This document shows positions 44,981 through 56,672 of a stretch of DNA of 64,000 nt, piece by piece. The notes under the pieces were generated by a model. It had not been told where the DNA came from, ran no database searches, and saw nothing but the letters and a program-made list of their open reading frames with translations. Both the position numbers and the translations under genes were made by a program. This DNA comes from Selaginella moellendorffii (taxonomy: Eukaryota > Streptophyta > Lycopodiopsida > Selaginellales > Selaginellaceae): NCBI RefSeq assembly GCF_000143415.4, contig NW_003314302.1, positions 770,085 through 834,084 on the forward strand, written 5' to 3'. Position 1 is the first letter of the stretch. Each line of letters opens with the position of its first letter.

Positions 44981-45020
44981 TAGATCTTTGTAAGAATCCT
45001 TCGCTTAAGGTACCCTCCCT

Positions 45021-46655
45021 CTATGGAGTTTTTCTCTTGGATCCTTGTCTCTTGTCACGGTGTTTAGAAACCATCGAGAAAACCTGCGTGGTGGTGTTGT
45101 GAGAGTTTTGAGAAACTAGCTTTGCTTGCTTACCTTTTTCACTCCACTAGTGAGTCCCATTTTCTCCAGAGCCGAGTACTTCACCCATTGCGTTCTTGGA
45201 AGTGCTTTGGCCTCCATAGCAGCGTTATCATCTAAAGCCAAGAACTTGATAAGAAACTTGATAAGAGACTATATCACTTACCGGTGGAGGAGATTTGTAA
45301 CCATTCCACGAACATATTGAGCCGGATGTGTGAGAAGACATGTCTGTAGCTTCCAACTTCTTCGCGAGTCTTGACACTGGACTTGTCCAGGCTTAAGCCG
45401 AGAGAGCTTCGCAGGTACTTGTTGACGCTTGTTCTTCTCGTCTTGGCGGAGGTCTTTGGATCTTTAAGCAACACGGCCGGGAACTCCCACAGTCCGGCAA
45501 GCAAACCATTCTCGGGCCTTTGTACGAGGAGGAACAACGAGCCATCGTCTCCAAGTGGAAGAAGTTCCACGACGCACACGGCAGTAAACTCTTCTCGCGG
45601 TGCCGCTTTGATGGACTTGGCTGGGAAATCTGTGACGCTCACGGCCACTTCCTTGTCAACTGACTGCTTTTGAAGAAGAAAAGCCTTGCAAGAGCCGGCT
45701 ATGGGACACCCCGAGCACAAAGGAGCCTTTGTCTTGCACACCGCAGAGCCAAGATCCATGAGCGCTTGGTTGAAACTTCCGGGCCTTTCCAAGTCTACAA
45801 TCTCTCCCGCTAGTTTCCTGGAAGAAAAATTTTTGGCATGAGAGTTCCAACTTGCGAAAAGCTTACCATAAAAGTTTGGACTCTCGTGTTGCATCTGAGA
45901 TAGCTCGTAGCCGAGAGATCACACGGATGACATTCACATCCACTGCGGGCACCGGCTGTGAGAAAACAATGAAAACAAAGCAATGAGATAACAAAGAACA
46001 AAAAAGAACTTAAATGAAAAAACAGTGAAAACAAAGCAAAGAAAAAGTTACCTGCTTGAATGCAATGGAAGCAATGGCACCAGCTGTGTAGTTTCCAATG
46101 CCAGGGATTTGCCGCAGCTCAGCTACATCTCGAGGGAAAATGCCCCCGGAATTTTCTACGATGTGCTTCGCTCCCTGATCGCAAGAACTCGTGAAGCACA
46201 AGCGAAAAAAAAAGAGTTTGAATACCTGCCTCGAGAAGGAACCTCGCGCGTCTGTAATAGCCAAGTCCAGCCCATAGTGAGTTTACTTCCTATGACGAAA
46301 AAAGAAGAAGAAGAAAAAATCCTAAGAACAAAAGAGATTTTTTTCGTTGTCTACAAACCTCTTGAGAAGCTTGCGAGAGATGGCTCAAGCTCGGCCACTT
46401 GCTCATCCATCTGGGAAAATAATCTTTCACTCTTCCTACCGTCGTTTGCTGGAGCATCATCTCCGAGACCCACACAGAGTAAGCTCTCTCCTCCACATTC
46501 TCTCCCACAAAATCATCCGGCCGCCATGGAAGATCGCGCTTGTTTCTATCATACCAATCCAGCAAATCCCTCCTGATGATCGTCACCTCGTGCTCGTGGA
46601 AGCCGCGCCCGCCCAGATCCTCAATGTCGGGTGGATTTGGAGCGATCGATCGCAT
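45021..46655 (-). CDS. MUTYH: Adenine DNA glycosylase MutY/MUTYH
   Basis: This base-excision-repair enzyme removes A opposite 8-oxoG in the nucleus and organelles. About eight exons; the ATG at 46655 is the first true ATG (MRSIAPNPPDIEDLGG). The N-terminal catalytic domain reads DLLDWYDRNKRDLPWR, then VWVSEMMLQQTTVGRVKDYF (catalytic Glu), WAGLGYYRRA, and the helix-hairpin-helix IPGIGNYTAGAIASIAFKQ. After an intron comes PVPAVDVNVIRVISR (catalytic Asp). The iron-sulphur ligands are in VCKTKAPLCSGCPIAGSCKA (C-x6-C-x2-C-x5-C). The C-terminal NUDT1-like domain has LLVQRPENGLLAGLWEFP and HVFSHIRLNMFVEW, ending at 45021 after two further small exons. All catalytic residues are present. It converges with the neprosin gene, with 40 bp between stops. 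Confidence 0.93.
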
Positions 46656-46825
46656 CGCCACGAAGAACAATGAAAAACCCCAAAAGTTTGAAGAACCCTA
46701 AAATTTGCCGTTGGTCGAATCTTATTGCAAAAGAATAGAACATTCTCACAATGTACAAAAACAATTTACACCAGCCTATTTCACGCAATCTCTCTGCAAA
46801 GCCAAAAAACCAAAGCAATCGACCT

Positions 46826-49564
46826 TTACACGTCCTTTCCATTTGCTCCATTCACCTCTTCTTTTTTCCCAAGCTCTGGAACAGCGCTCGCGGCCGTAGC
46901 TTTGTTGGATTTGGACGAAAAATCCCACAGCATGATGCTCGCTGCGAGCGTCAAGATCATCTTTGGCCTCACCTGGATCAAACAATGGATCGATCAAAAG
47001 TTTGTAACTAAGAAAGAAAGGAAGAGACATCTTCTTTCTTTACCTCTACAATGTCATCCCACAGGAGGAAGATCGAGCAGCCAAGTTTTCGTGCCACGCT
47101 GATGATATAGTTTGCGTTTTGCTTCCTATCCTCGTCTGGATGAAAAGCAAAAAAAATGAAGGTGGACAACAAAAACCAAGCTTGCCTACCTGTTTCTCCC
47201 TTTGTAACTAGATTCCAGTTCACTACTCTTGGCTCCACAGCAGCAAGGAGATCGAGAAAGAAGATACCATTCGCCAGACTTTTATCCTATCGCAGGTCCA
47301 GGAAAGATTTATGAGATTGACAGAAATCGTGCACAAAAGGCGGGCTTACCTTGAAGCTGTCCATTCTCGACTCTCTACCAGCACGCTTAACTTTCTCATT
47401 TGTCCACTGTAGAATATCCGCATCGGAGACCTCTTTGCCGTGCAGTCTCAGCTTCTTAAGTACGTGAAGCATGCTATATCTCATCAGTTGCCACAAAAAA
47501 GCTGCACAACAAGTGCAATTGTTAGGAGTTCTTCGAGCTTGAGGTAAGCGAGAAGTACCTAAAATGAGCTTTTTGTTTCCTTGAACAATGTCGTTTCCTG
47601 CTACGTTCACTAGCGACAGCTTCATGCCTTTTCCAATGTCCACAACCTGATTGCAGTTCTCAACTTTCTTGAACGGCATCTTGATCGGGGGTCTGTTTGC
47701 GTGCTTCCAGTTGACACATCCCGGGTTTAGCTTGTCAAGAACCTCGAGCAAAACCCATCTGCAATCGTAGATTCAAATGTTAGGAGGGTCAAAATTAAAT
47801 AGAAGAAAACTTACCCATCCCGAACATCCTCGAAGAGATGATGAAGGTAAGTGTCCATTCCCAGGCTGTTGATCCACATGCGAAACGCGCGTTCCTCTCT
47901 CGTGTCCTGCTCATCGTCCTGGATCATCTCGGCAAATGTTACTGCCACCTTGCTGGTGTCCAGCGTCAGACCATTTCTGAAAAGAGACAGAAAATCAGAG
48001 GATGCAATCTTGTTCGATATAAAAACTACTACCGCTCGTGGAAAAGGTGCGCTATGAATGCCAGGTTCAAATTTGCAGAGCCGTCAACAACATCCTTTGG
48101 TGATAAGTACTTTTTGCAGTTGATTTTCTCTGCTTGAGACAGTAGTAATGCCGCCCTTTCCAACCCATCCTTTTCCAGAGGAGCCAGGCTACAGCTTTCA
48201 GGTGCTAACGCATGCAAAAGCAATGTATAAGCTTCACCATCCTATCCACAAAAGGTTCACTTATTAAGTCCTATTACCATGTTTTCAAAAATTTTGAAGA
48301 CATACCTTGACATCAGAAGAGAAATTAGTAACTTCTTTCTTGTAGCCACATTTTTTCAGATGGAAGTTCATCCACTTCAACAGCATTTTCTCGGCTGGTA
48401 GATGCAGGAGCTCTTCAACTTCCTGTGTACGATTAAAAATGTAAGAAAATACCACTATCTACATAGATCGTGAAACCATACCTCGCTATCGTTCAGCACC
48501 TCCACTAGTTCTGGTGTCTGTTTCAGGTTGACAACCGAAAGAAGCTGAATCTGGAAAAGAAAAATACAAAATGATGAGAAAGAAACTTTAACGTCTAGAT
48601 TACTAGCTTACCTTCACGATTTGAGAAATCAAACCAAGAACCAAATGCGGCTGGCAGGACAAAGGAAAGGTCTCAGTATACTTTAAAGCACATGATCAGA
48701 AGTACTAACCCTGCCCTCTGCAAGATCTTCCGTTCCTATATTGACAACAGAACAACCGATCGCTTTCGCTGAATTCAGACACAGTTTATGATTCTCGACT
48801 CTTTCCCAAGGATTTAGCCTGCTCTTGATGTTTAATGCTCTCTCGTCGATAGTTCCAGGAGCCGCCACGTTGATAAGCTTGCTTTTCAAAAGAAACAGTG
48901 ATCCATAAGAAATCAAATAGCCATGTGAGAAAGCGGCACTTACCACAGCAAAATTCCATCCTTGACAATTTCAAACAAGTCGCCCCCGGATGCATCGATC
49001 GGCAAAACAGGATCCAACACGGAGTCGTCGGCCAAGTAGCTGTTGATGTGATCAACGTACGCTTTCTTCTCCGAGTCACTGATCGTATGAATCAGCATTG
49101 TTGTGGCATCCTTTAGAAACGCGGAGGTTCGGTGAGGGCCGATAACTTTCGGGCTTCCAATCTTTTGTAGATGCAAATACATCTACACACGCAAATCACC
49201 ACACTTGTCAATCCAAAGATCTCTCTAGAAATTTTTCTCTCCGTTACCTGAAGGAAAGATTCGAAATCCAGGCCTCCGGTAAAACCTGGATCGTGCTGCT
49301 TCATGATTCCAACGACCTCCTCCGGCGTTAGCGCCTGCTGGAAAAATCCCAGCTTCGAAGTGCCATGCTCCAAACCAGCCGCGGTGATCCGTCCAGAGTC
49401 ATCTTTGAGCAAATCAAACTACGAACAGGAGGAAGAGAAGAAAAACCATGAGAGCTAGAAAAATTTATATCGTGAACCTGCGTCTTCAAGTAGCGCAGCT
49501 CCTTCTGAGTGAACTGACTCGCCAGAGATGGATCCGACACCACCACGCCTCCAAATCCCGCCAT
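46826..49564 (-). CDS. Fimbrin/plastin actin-bundling protein
   Basis: This cytoskeletal protein cross-links F-actin. About fourteen exons start at the ATG at 49564 ([18 protein letters not shown]). An N-terminal EF-hand-like region ([27 protein letters not shown]) is followed by four calponin-homology repeats in two tandem actin-binding domains. Landmarks are [20 protein letters not shown] and DGILLC in CH1, [20 protein letters not shown], and [20 protein letters not shown] with GLISQI in CH2. CH3 has [40 protein letters not shown] and [22 protein letters not shown]4 has [20 protein letters not shown] and [15 protein letters not shown], then a variable tail ending at 46826. This is the canonical plant fimbrin layout of roughly 660 residues. 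Confidence 0.95.
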
Positions 49565-49934
49565 CGCTGCTGCTCTAGACGCGCAATCTGATGCTACATT
49601 CTCGCCCTAGGGCAGACTCCTCCCAGATCGATCGCGGGGGCCCTTAAGACACGATATTTCGAGGAAATCGAGCGCGATGGAGTGGAAGCGCCGCCCTCTC
49701 CCCCATCGCTTGACCTGGAAAATTTGTCCCTCGTAGTCTTTTAGGATTTGGCCTCGCCGACCATCGTTCGATCCCCCCTAAAAGAATTTTAAAAAACCTT
49801 GGACAGTTGTAAGTTTAATTGAGTTGCCCTAAATCGGGATTTAAATTCACGTAATTTAAGATGAATGTCCATAGGATCTACCATGTACGAAAAGAATAAT
49901 CTTCGTGGCCGTGATCATTGGGCTTTAAAAGTTT
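49565..49934. other. Spacer between fimbrin and the Rrp8 gene
   Basis: This spacer contains fimbrin 5' sequences, including a CT-rich area near 49690-49710, and the 3' UTR of the Rrp8-like gene. No coding frame was supported. Confidence 0.5.
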
Positions 49935-51174
49935 TTAGCGCTTTTTGTAGAGGCAAGGTTTGAGCTCCGGCCAAGAGAGTTTCTTGGAGGAAGAACGATC
50001 GTCTTTGTCTTTGCGGAGGTAGAAAAGTAAGAACATTTTGTTCGAATCATCCTGCCAGGAATCGAGAGATGAGAACGTCTTCTACTAGCAATTTACCTGT
50101 TTGACGAGACTGAAGCCAAGGGATTTCAATCCCCTGAGGAAAACTTGAGGATCGGCGCCGTGGTTTGCAGGATCAAAGCGGCTCTTCACTTCTGCTATCA
50201 AGAGCCATCCTCTGGCACAGCAAAAAGTTTAGTTTCGCCAGCTAAAAACTTAAGAGAAAGCTTCCTTCTTACTTGGCCTTTAGAACACGATGAGCTTCTT
50301 TGAGATAGCTTGGATAATCCGTTCCCATGAGGGACAGGCAAAACACTGCTACATCCACTGAGGAACTGGGAATAGGCGTCTGAAAATTCATGAAAAAAAA
50401 GAAACAACAATGGATCAATGGACAAAACAATGGGAACAGTGAACAGTGGAAAGTTTTGGAACTTACACTGGCCATGTTGCACGCGGTGACTACAGGATCA
50501 TTGGAAACAAGATCGAATGAAAAAACTTTGTTCTTGACGCTTTTGGCGAGCCTAGCATCACCTAGAAATCACACACAAAAAAACAAACACGATCAACAAG
50601 AGAGAACTCTGGAATTGCTCTATGTACCACAGCCAAAATCCGCGACTACCAAGTTGGAGTTTCTGGAATTTAGCCACTCGATGATCACATCGACTGGAAG
50701 CTTGGGCCATCGAGACATTTGTTCTTGGTATCCTGCGTGGTACTAGTTGATACAGTTAGCTTGAGAAAAAAGAATTCGAGGATTCTTGATCAGTTCTCAC
50801 CAGTTTGAAAGCGTCGGGATCCTTATCAAAGTAGTCTTTAGCTCCTTCTCCACTGCATTGCAAGAACAAGAAAACTTTAGAGCTAAGCAAAAAATCGAGA
50901 TCTCAAACCTGCGAGTGTAGAGAACTTCATTGAGCATGCGAAATTGGCCGCCGGAAAGCCTCTGCCGCATCTATGGAGAGAGGCAAATCGGATTCAAGAA
51001 ATTTCTCTCGATTCATACCTTGTCTAGAACACTCGTGGATTTCTTCTGTGAATCTTTCCTCCCGGAGTGCTGCCGCTTCTCCAGGCCATCACAAATCCCT
51101 GATACTTGATGCGCAGCGCCGCCATTCTCCTTCGCCTTCTTCCCAGAATCCCCATTCTCTCGCTTGCGCTTCAT
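49935..51174 (-). CDS. RRP8: Rrp8-type rRNA m1A methyltransferase
   Basis: This nucleolar SAM-dependent enzyme makes 1-methyladenosine in large-subunit rRNA (family knowledge). About eight exons begin at the ATG at 51174 ([18 protein letters not shown], a Lys-rich nucleolar-type leader). Exon 2 gives [20 protein letters not shown], then [18 protein letters not shown] and [20 protein letters not shown], the Rrp8 signature. The SAM site follows: [15 protein letters not shown], then [19 protein letters not shown]. Downstream are [20 protein letters not shown] and [20 protein letters not shown], and a Lys-rich end at 49935. All motif I-IV elements are present. A telo-box lies just upstream (51179-51188). 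The gene faces away from the exostosin gene with about 105 bp between ATGs. Confidence 0.92.
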
Positions 51175-51279
51175 CGAAGAACCCTAAACCTCGTGACGAA
51201 TTGGGAACTGCCACGTGTCTCTCTTGCTCCCCAGAATTAGGGAATGCCGTGAGCTAGGGCAAGAAGCTCCGGCGCGCGG
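51175..51279. promoter_or_regulatory. 105 bp divergent promoter, RRP8 / GT47 gene
   Basis: Only 105 bp separate the two start codons. The AAACCCTA-like telo-box (revealed as accctaaacc at 51181-51190) is close to the RRP8 start. Two gene starts this close probably share core promoter DNA. Confidence 0.5.
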
Positions 51280-52807
51280 ATGAGCGAGAATGCGGGGTCT
51301 CCGGCGGGCGGGGGATTGATGGCACTGGCAGGGCGGAAGATCTTCCTCAGCACATTCATGCGCCGCGGCTCAATCTGGGCGCCGACGCTGCTGCTACTGC
51401 TCGCCTATCTCGTCCTCCACGGTGCCAGCAATGTGTTCTTTTTCGAGTCTCGGGCAGTCGTCCAGAGCATCGGCCCAGCTGCCAGGCACCTCAAATCCTC
51501 CGAGAGCTTGATTGCGCTGCCGGTAAGCGAGTCCCGGCCTCTTAGAATCTTCATGCATGATCTGCCTAGCAAATTTACTTACGGGGTAGTGGAGCGCTAT
51601 CTTAGATCCAGAGGGATTGCTAGGAACGACAAGAGATTGAGGTATCCAGGGACGCAGCACAGCGCCGAGTGGTGGCTTTTCTACGATCTAGAACAGGGAG
51701 AGGACAGGAGGCTGAGTGATTCGTCGGTGAGAGTGATGAATCCGCAAGAGGCCGATGTGTTCTACGTGCCGTTTTTCTCGTCCTTGAGCTTGGTGGTCGG
51801 GAATGGCAAGAGTGAGGACGATGAAGATCCTTACAGTGATGAAGATACCCAGGAAGAACTCATGGCATGGCTGGAAGAACAGGAAAGCTGGAAGAAAAAC
51901 AAGGGAAGGGATCACGTAGTGATTTGCCAGGATCCAAATGCCTTGAAAAGGCTGAGGGATCGTCTCAAGAACACGGTTCTTTTGCTCTCTGACTTTGAGA
52001 GGTTTAAGCCGGATCAAGCTTCTCTAGTCAAGGACGTGGTTCTTCCATACACTCATCGGATCGACTCATACTCCAACGAAAACGTAACTCTCGACCGGGA
52101 CACGCTTCTGTTCTTCATGGGAAACCGCTACAGGAAAGAGGTACTATGAATTCTCCGAAGCTTTTCGATAAAAAATCTCTTTGTTCTTTGTTTCCAGGGT
52201 GGTAAGATCCGAGACCAGTTGTTTCAAGTCTTAGATGTCGAGCCTGACATGGTGATGAAACACGGCACGCAATCTCGCGAAGGACGCAGGCTCGCGAAAG
52301 TTGGAATGCAAACTTCCAAGTTTTGCTTGCATCCTGCTGGTGATACTCCATCGGCTTGCCGGCTCTTCGATGCGATCGTGAGTGTTTGCGTGCCGGTGAT
52401 CGTGAGCGACGACATCGAGCTCCCGTTCGAGGACGAGCTCGATTACTCCGAGTTTGCGATCTTCGTTCCTTCGATCAACGCTTTGGAGCCAGGATATCTT
52501 GGCTCCTACTTGAGGAGTATCTCTCCAGATTTGCTCAAGCAAAAGCAGCAGCGGCTTCGCGAGGTGAGATCCATTTGTTCTTCTTTAAGTTGGAGAAAAC
52601 TCTGCTTTTTTTCGAGTTTTTCACTAAAAGTAATCGTTTATTTTCTTGAAGGTGAGAAAGTATTTCGAGTATGAAGAGAAAGGGGGCGCAGTAGAAATGA
52701 TCTGGCTCCAAGTGAAGAAAAAGCTTCCTTTTATACGGACGATGATAAATCGTGACAAGCGCCTCGTGGAGAGGAGCTCGGGGAACTGCTCGTGTATATG
52801 TTCGTAG
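51280..52807 (+). CDS. Exostosin-family GT47 glycosyltransferase
   Basis: This type II Golgi glycosyltransferase has three exons. The N-terminus is cytosolic, and a single membrane anchor follows near residues 31-54 (WAPTLLLLLAYLVLHGAS). The GT47 domain begins with RPLRIFMHDLPSKFTYGVVE, then YPGTQHSAEWWLFYDLEQ, and the core VMNPQEADVFYVPFFSSLSL. Later segments are HVVICQDPNALKRLRDRLKN, then VVLPYTHRI, LLFFMGNRYRKEGGKIRDQL, SKFCLHPAGDTPSACRLFDA and VCVPVIVSDDIELPFEDELD. The last is the conserved nucleotide-sugar binding region. A DEDP/EDTQEE acidic stretch interrupts the middle. It resembles the ARAD/exostosin-like group that builds pectic or hemicellulosic side chains. The exact acceptor is unknown. 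Confidence 0.88.
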
Positions 52808-53011
52808 AATATACTTTGTACGAAAAAAGAATAATCCTGACCAAAAAGATTCGCTTCCCGCCAGAATTTGTATTTGGCGCCTTTGGGGTGGAGTCTTTAG
52901 CATCCTCCCGCTTTCGCCCTAGCCTAGCGCAAGATATTTCGATCGTCTCGCGATAGCGCCCAGCATTTTGATCTGTCTGCGCTGTGAGGCCGTGACTCGG
53001 AAGCTTGATCG

Positions 53012-54696
53012 ATGCGGTTTCTTCTCGGAGATGCAGGTAAGTAGCGTGGATTCTTTGCTTTTAGAGAACTAGAACTGGTTCTCGTCTCGGCAGATCTTTC
53101 TGGCGCTGGCGCCATGGAGCTGGGACTGGAAAACGCGTTGCCGGATGCGATTCTCAAGCGAGGTGAGAAGATTTTGAGATTTTTCGTTTGATGGAAGCTT
53201 GTTTCATCGCGGCAGATCTTTCTGGTGCCGGCGCCATGGAGCTGGGATCGCTAGACACCCAGCAAGGTAAGGCCGTTTCGAGAATCTCACTCCAGCGCAT
53301 TCACGCATCTCCACACACAGATCTTTCTGGCGCTGTGGAGGGATTGATGGACGTGCTACCGGACGCCATCGTCCAGCATTTGCTATGCCTCCTCAGCAAT
53401 GCCGAGGACGTAGCGGCGTGCTCGTGCGTTTGCAAGAGGTGGAGGGAGCTCATGGGCAGCGTGAGGAGGCTGGTCTTTCCAAGGAGTCTCAGCGACAAGG
53501 GGCTCCATTCGAGCACCCTTGTGAGCCGGATGGTCCGCAGCACGGCGGAGCTCGAGGAGCTCGTGGTCTACTGCACGCTTACCTCTGCCGGGCTCATGGA
53601 ATGCGTAGCGCACGCTGCCAAGAGCTTGAAGCTTCTCGAGTTTCGGGTGGAGGAGGGTTCGGACAAGGCTTGCGTGGGCAAGCTCGAGGTTCTCAGCTGC
53701 AGCTCCTGCGACTTAGAGACACTGAGGCTGTGGGGAGGAATTCTTCTTCACTCTCCGGTGGGCTTGAGGAGTTTCACAGGCTTGAGGACGCTCGAGGTTG
53801 TGGGTGCTCGGATCCGAGACGGTGCTTTGAGGGGGATTCTGGCAGCCTGTCCGGCTCTCAGAGAACTGGCTTTGCTGGGCTGTGATGGGATAAGGTCGGT
53901 GTGCGTGGAGCTGAAAGAACTGGAGAGATGCCGCCTTGATTTTTGTGGATCTGGAGATAATTGTTTCGTCTCAGTGGCCGCTCCGAAGCTCAGAGTCTTG
54001 GAAGTTCAGGGAGCCTCGTACATTCGTATCGCGGAAGATTCGTCTCTACAGCATTTGTCTATCGCAAAACAGACAGGTACTCATTCTTTGTTTCAATCCA
54101 GCTTTGACACTGTTTGTTTTTATTTTTGGCAGGAATGCTTGCCAATGTGGAAGTGGGAAAACTTCCTGCTCTGGCGTCCCTGTCTATCAGAGGTCTTCAA
54201 TGGGATTGGGGTGCTATCCAGAAGATGCTGCAGTCTGCCACACAAGTCGAGACGCTCTACATGAAGATTGAATTTTGTGGTGATGACGAAGCTTTTGAGC
54301 CTTTCCGTGACATCGACTTTGGAGATTTTCTCACGAGCCATCCTAAGTTAAAGAAGCTTGATGCCCATGGGGCATTGTTTGCTTCCTTGGTGCTGAAGGA
54401 GGAGGTAGACTTGTATACTCAAGCCATTGCTCTTAGTCTAACATCTTTTTTGTCTTTTGTAGATTGCCACTCCTCCGCTTGCTCTGCGCTTAGAAGAAGC
54501 AAACATAACCATTAGATCGCCTCTCAATGCAGAGAGGAAGCTGCAAGTCTTGAAGAGTATGATAAGTTGGAGTCCACTTTTGAGGAAAGTTCGGCTAAGA
54601 ATAACACAGATGAAGTGCACTGACATCGAAGCTGACGAATTTTTTCTCAACCTCATTAGATTGAAATGCGTTTACGATTTCATCACAATTGACTGA
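53012..54696 (+). CDS. F-box/LRR protein with repeated 5' exon
   Basis: This is probably the substrate-receptor subunit of an SCF ubiquitin ligase. The first exon (53012 on) encodes MRFLLGDA. Two tiny exons follow, 53094-53162 (69 bp) and 53216-53266 (51 bp), then the F-box exon from 53321. All three start with the same acceptor and codons: ATCTTTCTGG...GGCGCCATGGAGCTGG in the first two and ATCTTTCTGGCGCTGTGGAG in the third. The F-box itself reads LPDAIVQHLLCLLSNAEDVA and CSCVCKRWRELM. The LRR region contains ELEELVVYCTLTSAGLMECV, AACPALRELALLGCDGIRSV and LRVLEVQGASYIRIAE. The later exons end at 54696 (YDFITID). The LRR part looks normal. The duplicated exons are in frame and symmetric, so all three can be included or skipped. 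Confidence 0.85.
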
Positions 54697-54824
54697 GGTC
54701 ATAAAAACTTCACAACTCTCTATCCATCAGTAACTAACATTTTCTCTCCTTTTGCAGATTGATAATCACAGCATTTATTTGCTAAGAGCCAATGTAAGTT
54801 CTTCCCAGATTGATAGATAAATGG

Positions 54825-56321
54825 ATGGATTCCCAGCTTCTCGGTGCTATCAAGTCGTGCAACACGCTTCAAGAAGCCAGAGATTTGCACTGCCTCGTCC
54901 AGCCCAGCAACTGCAGCGTCTTCCTGGCCAATCACCTCATTCAGATGTTCGGCAGATGCGGCAGTGTCGACCAGGCACGCAATATTTTCCACTCTTTGCA
55001 TCCAAAGAACTCCTTCTCATGGGTACTAATGCTCTGCGCATGTACCAGGAACGGGCATCTGGAGGAGGCCAAGGCGGTCTTCGATGCAATGCCGCACGCA
55101 AACAACCTGGTGGCACACAACGCCATGCTATCAGCATACGCCCAGCACGGGCACCCACAGCAAGCCATGGACTTCTTCGCCAGCATGCCAGAGAGAGATT
55201 TAATCTCGTGGAATACAGTGCTGGATCTCTCCTCGTCCACCAAGTATCCAGCCAACGCGAAGCTCATCTTCGAGACAATGCCGGAGTGGAACTTGGTCTC
55301 CTGGACAGCGATGCTCGCCGCGTATGCTCAGTCCGGGCATCTCCACGAGGCCAGAGAGCTCTTCGCCGCCATGGAAGAACGCGACGTGGTCTCCTGGACA
55401 GTGATGCTCACAGCCTACACTCAAGCCGGCAGCTCCATCGCAGAAGCCAGGGGGTTGTTTGACGCAATGCCAGAGAGAAACTTGGTATCATGGACAGTGA
55501 TCCTAGCCGGCTACGCGCATAGTGGCGAGATCGACCAAGCCAGGGAGATCTTCTCCGCGATGCCAGAGAAGAACTTAGTGTCATGGACGGCGCTACTCAC
55601 GGCCTGCACACGCCGCGGCCGAGTGGAAGAATCCAGGGCGGTGTTTGACGCTATGCCGGAGAGAAGCCTCTTCGCGTACACGGCTATACTCGCGGGCCAC
55701 GCACAGGACGGGGACCTCGACCGCGCAAAGGGCGTGTTTGACGAGATGCCGGGCCGGGGCATTGCGGCGTGGACAGCGATGCTGGTGGCCTATGCCCGGA
55801 GGGGGCATCTCTCCAAAGCCAGGGCTCTCCTCCTCGCCATGCCCGAGAGGGATATCATCTCGTGGAGCTCCATGCTCGCGGCGGTAGCTCACAGTGGAGA
55901 CTCCAGTGGCGCGGCGAGGCTCTTCCAGTGGATGCAAATGGAGGGCGTCGCGGCGGAGAGAGCGTCACTGCTGTGCGTGCTAGTGGCAGTGAGCGATGCC
56001 GGGGATCTTGCCAGTGGCTGCCGATGGTTCGCTTCCATGGAGCTGGACTATGGCGTGGCGCCGGGGAGGATCCACTACTGCTGCGTGGTCGATCTGATAA
56101 GCCGGGCTGGGCGATTGGACGAGGCCGAGGAGGTGGCGCTGGGAATGCCGGTGGAGGAGCGTGGAGAGAGCCCGGACTGGTGCCTGTGCTTGCTGGGCGC
56201 TGCTGGGAGTCAGAACGATGCCAGAGCCGGTGCCCGGGTTGCGAGAGCGGCGTTGGAGATGGATCCGGGTAGCAGCCAGTCGTTCGTGTTGCTGGAGAAG
56301 CTTTGCGGCTTGTCAGTGTGA
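54825..56321 (+). CDS. PPR protein, PLS-like, without DYW domain
   Basis: This is an intronless frame starting at the in-frame ATG at 54825. About eleven to twelve pentatricopeptide units of about 31 residues follow one another. They include CGSVDQARNIFHSLHPKNSF, NLVSWTAMLAAYAQSGHLHE, ERDVVSWTVMLTAYTQAGSS and ARGLFDAMPERNLVSWTVIL. The recurring NLVSWT and MPERD segments are typical of S-type units in plant organellar RNA-editing PPR proteins. The C-terminal part (HYCCVVDLISRAGRLDEAEE) is an E1-like segment, and the frame ends at 56321 without E+ or DYW. No clear transit peptide was seen at this start. It begins about 130 bp after the F-box stop on the same strand. Confidence 0.88.
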   Translation: MDSQLLGAIKSCNTLQEARDLHCLVQPSNCSVFLANHLIQMFGRCGSVDQARNIFHSLHPKNSFSWVLMLCACTRNGHLEEAKAVFDAMPHANNLVAHNAMLSAYAQHGHPQQAMDFFASMPERDLISWNTVLDLSSSTKYPANAKLIFETMPEWNLVSWTAMLAAYAQSGHLHEARELFAAMEERDVVSWTVMLTAYTQAGSSIAEARGLFDAMPERNLVSWTVILAGYAHSGEIDQAREIFSAMPEKNLVSWTALLTACTRRGRVEESRAVFDAMPERSLFAYTAILAGHAQDGDLDRAKGVFDEMPGRGIAAWTAMLVAYARRGHLSKARALLLAMPERDIISWSSMLAAVAHSGDSSGAARLFQWMQMEGVAAERASLLCVLVAVSDAGDLASGCRWFASMELDYGVAPGRIHYCCVVDLISRAGRLDEAEEVALGMPVEERGESPDWCLCLLGAAGSQNDARAGARVARAALEMDPGSSQSFVLLEKLCGLSV

Positions 56322-56410
56322 ATGATAAGTTACTTGACGAGACTTTTATCCACCAAGAAGAGTAGGGAGTTCCTGGCTGTCTGGTGATTGCCATCCACCA
56401 AGAAAGTTAG

Positions 56411-56430
56411 CTGGCTGGCTGGCTGGCTGG
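56411..56430. repeat. (GGCT)n short tandem repeat
   Basis: Five CTGG units immediately downstream of the PPR stop. Confidence 0.8.
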
Positions 56431-56672
56431 AATCCTTCTTGTGGATTGTCAATGGATGAAGCTCGCCTAAACTTCCACCTTTTGGCGATTTGATTCCCCA
56501 TCCAGAGTTCCGGGCTGCCTCGATCGAGAGAGTGAGTCGATCGATCTCGCGAAAACTGCGTCCATCGTCTACTACTTTACAAAAGCTGCCAGAGGAAGAG
56601 AACTGTTAGATCACCCACCAAGGACGAGCGAACTTCACACGACAAACCTGTGGAGAGACAGTCCGGGATGCG

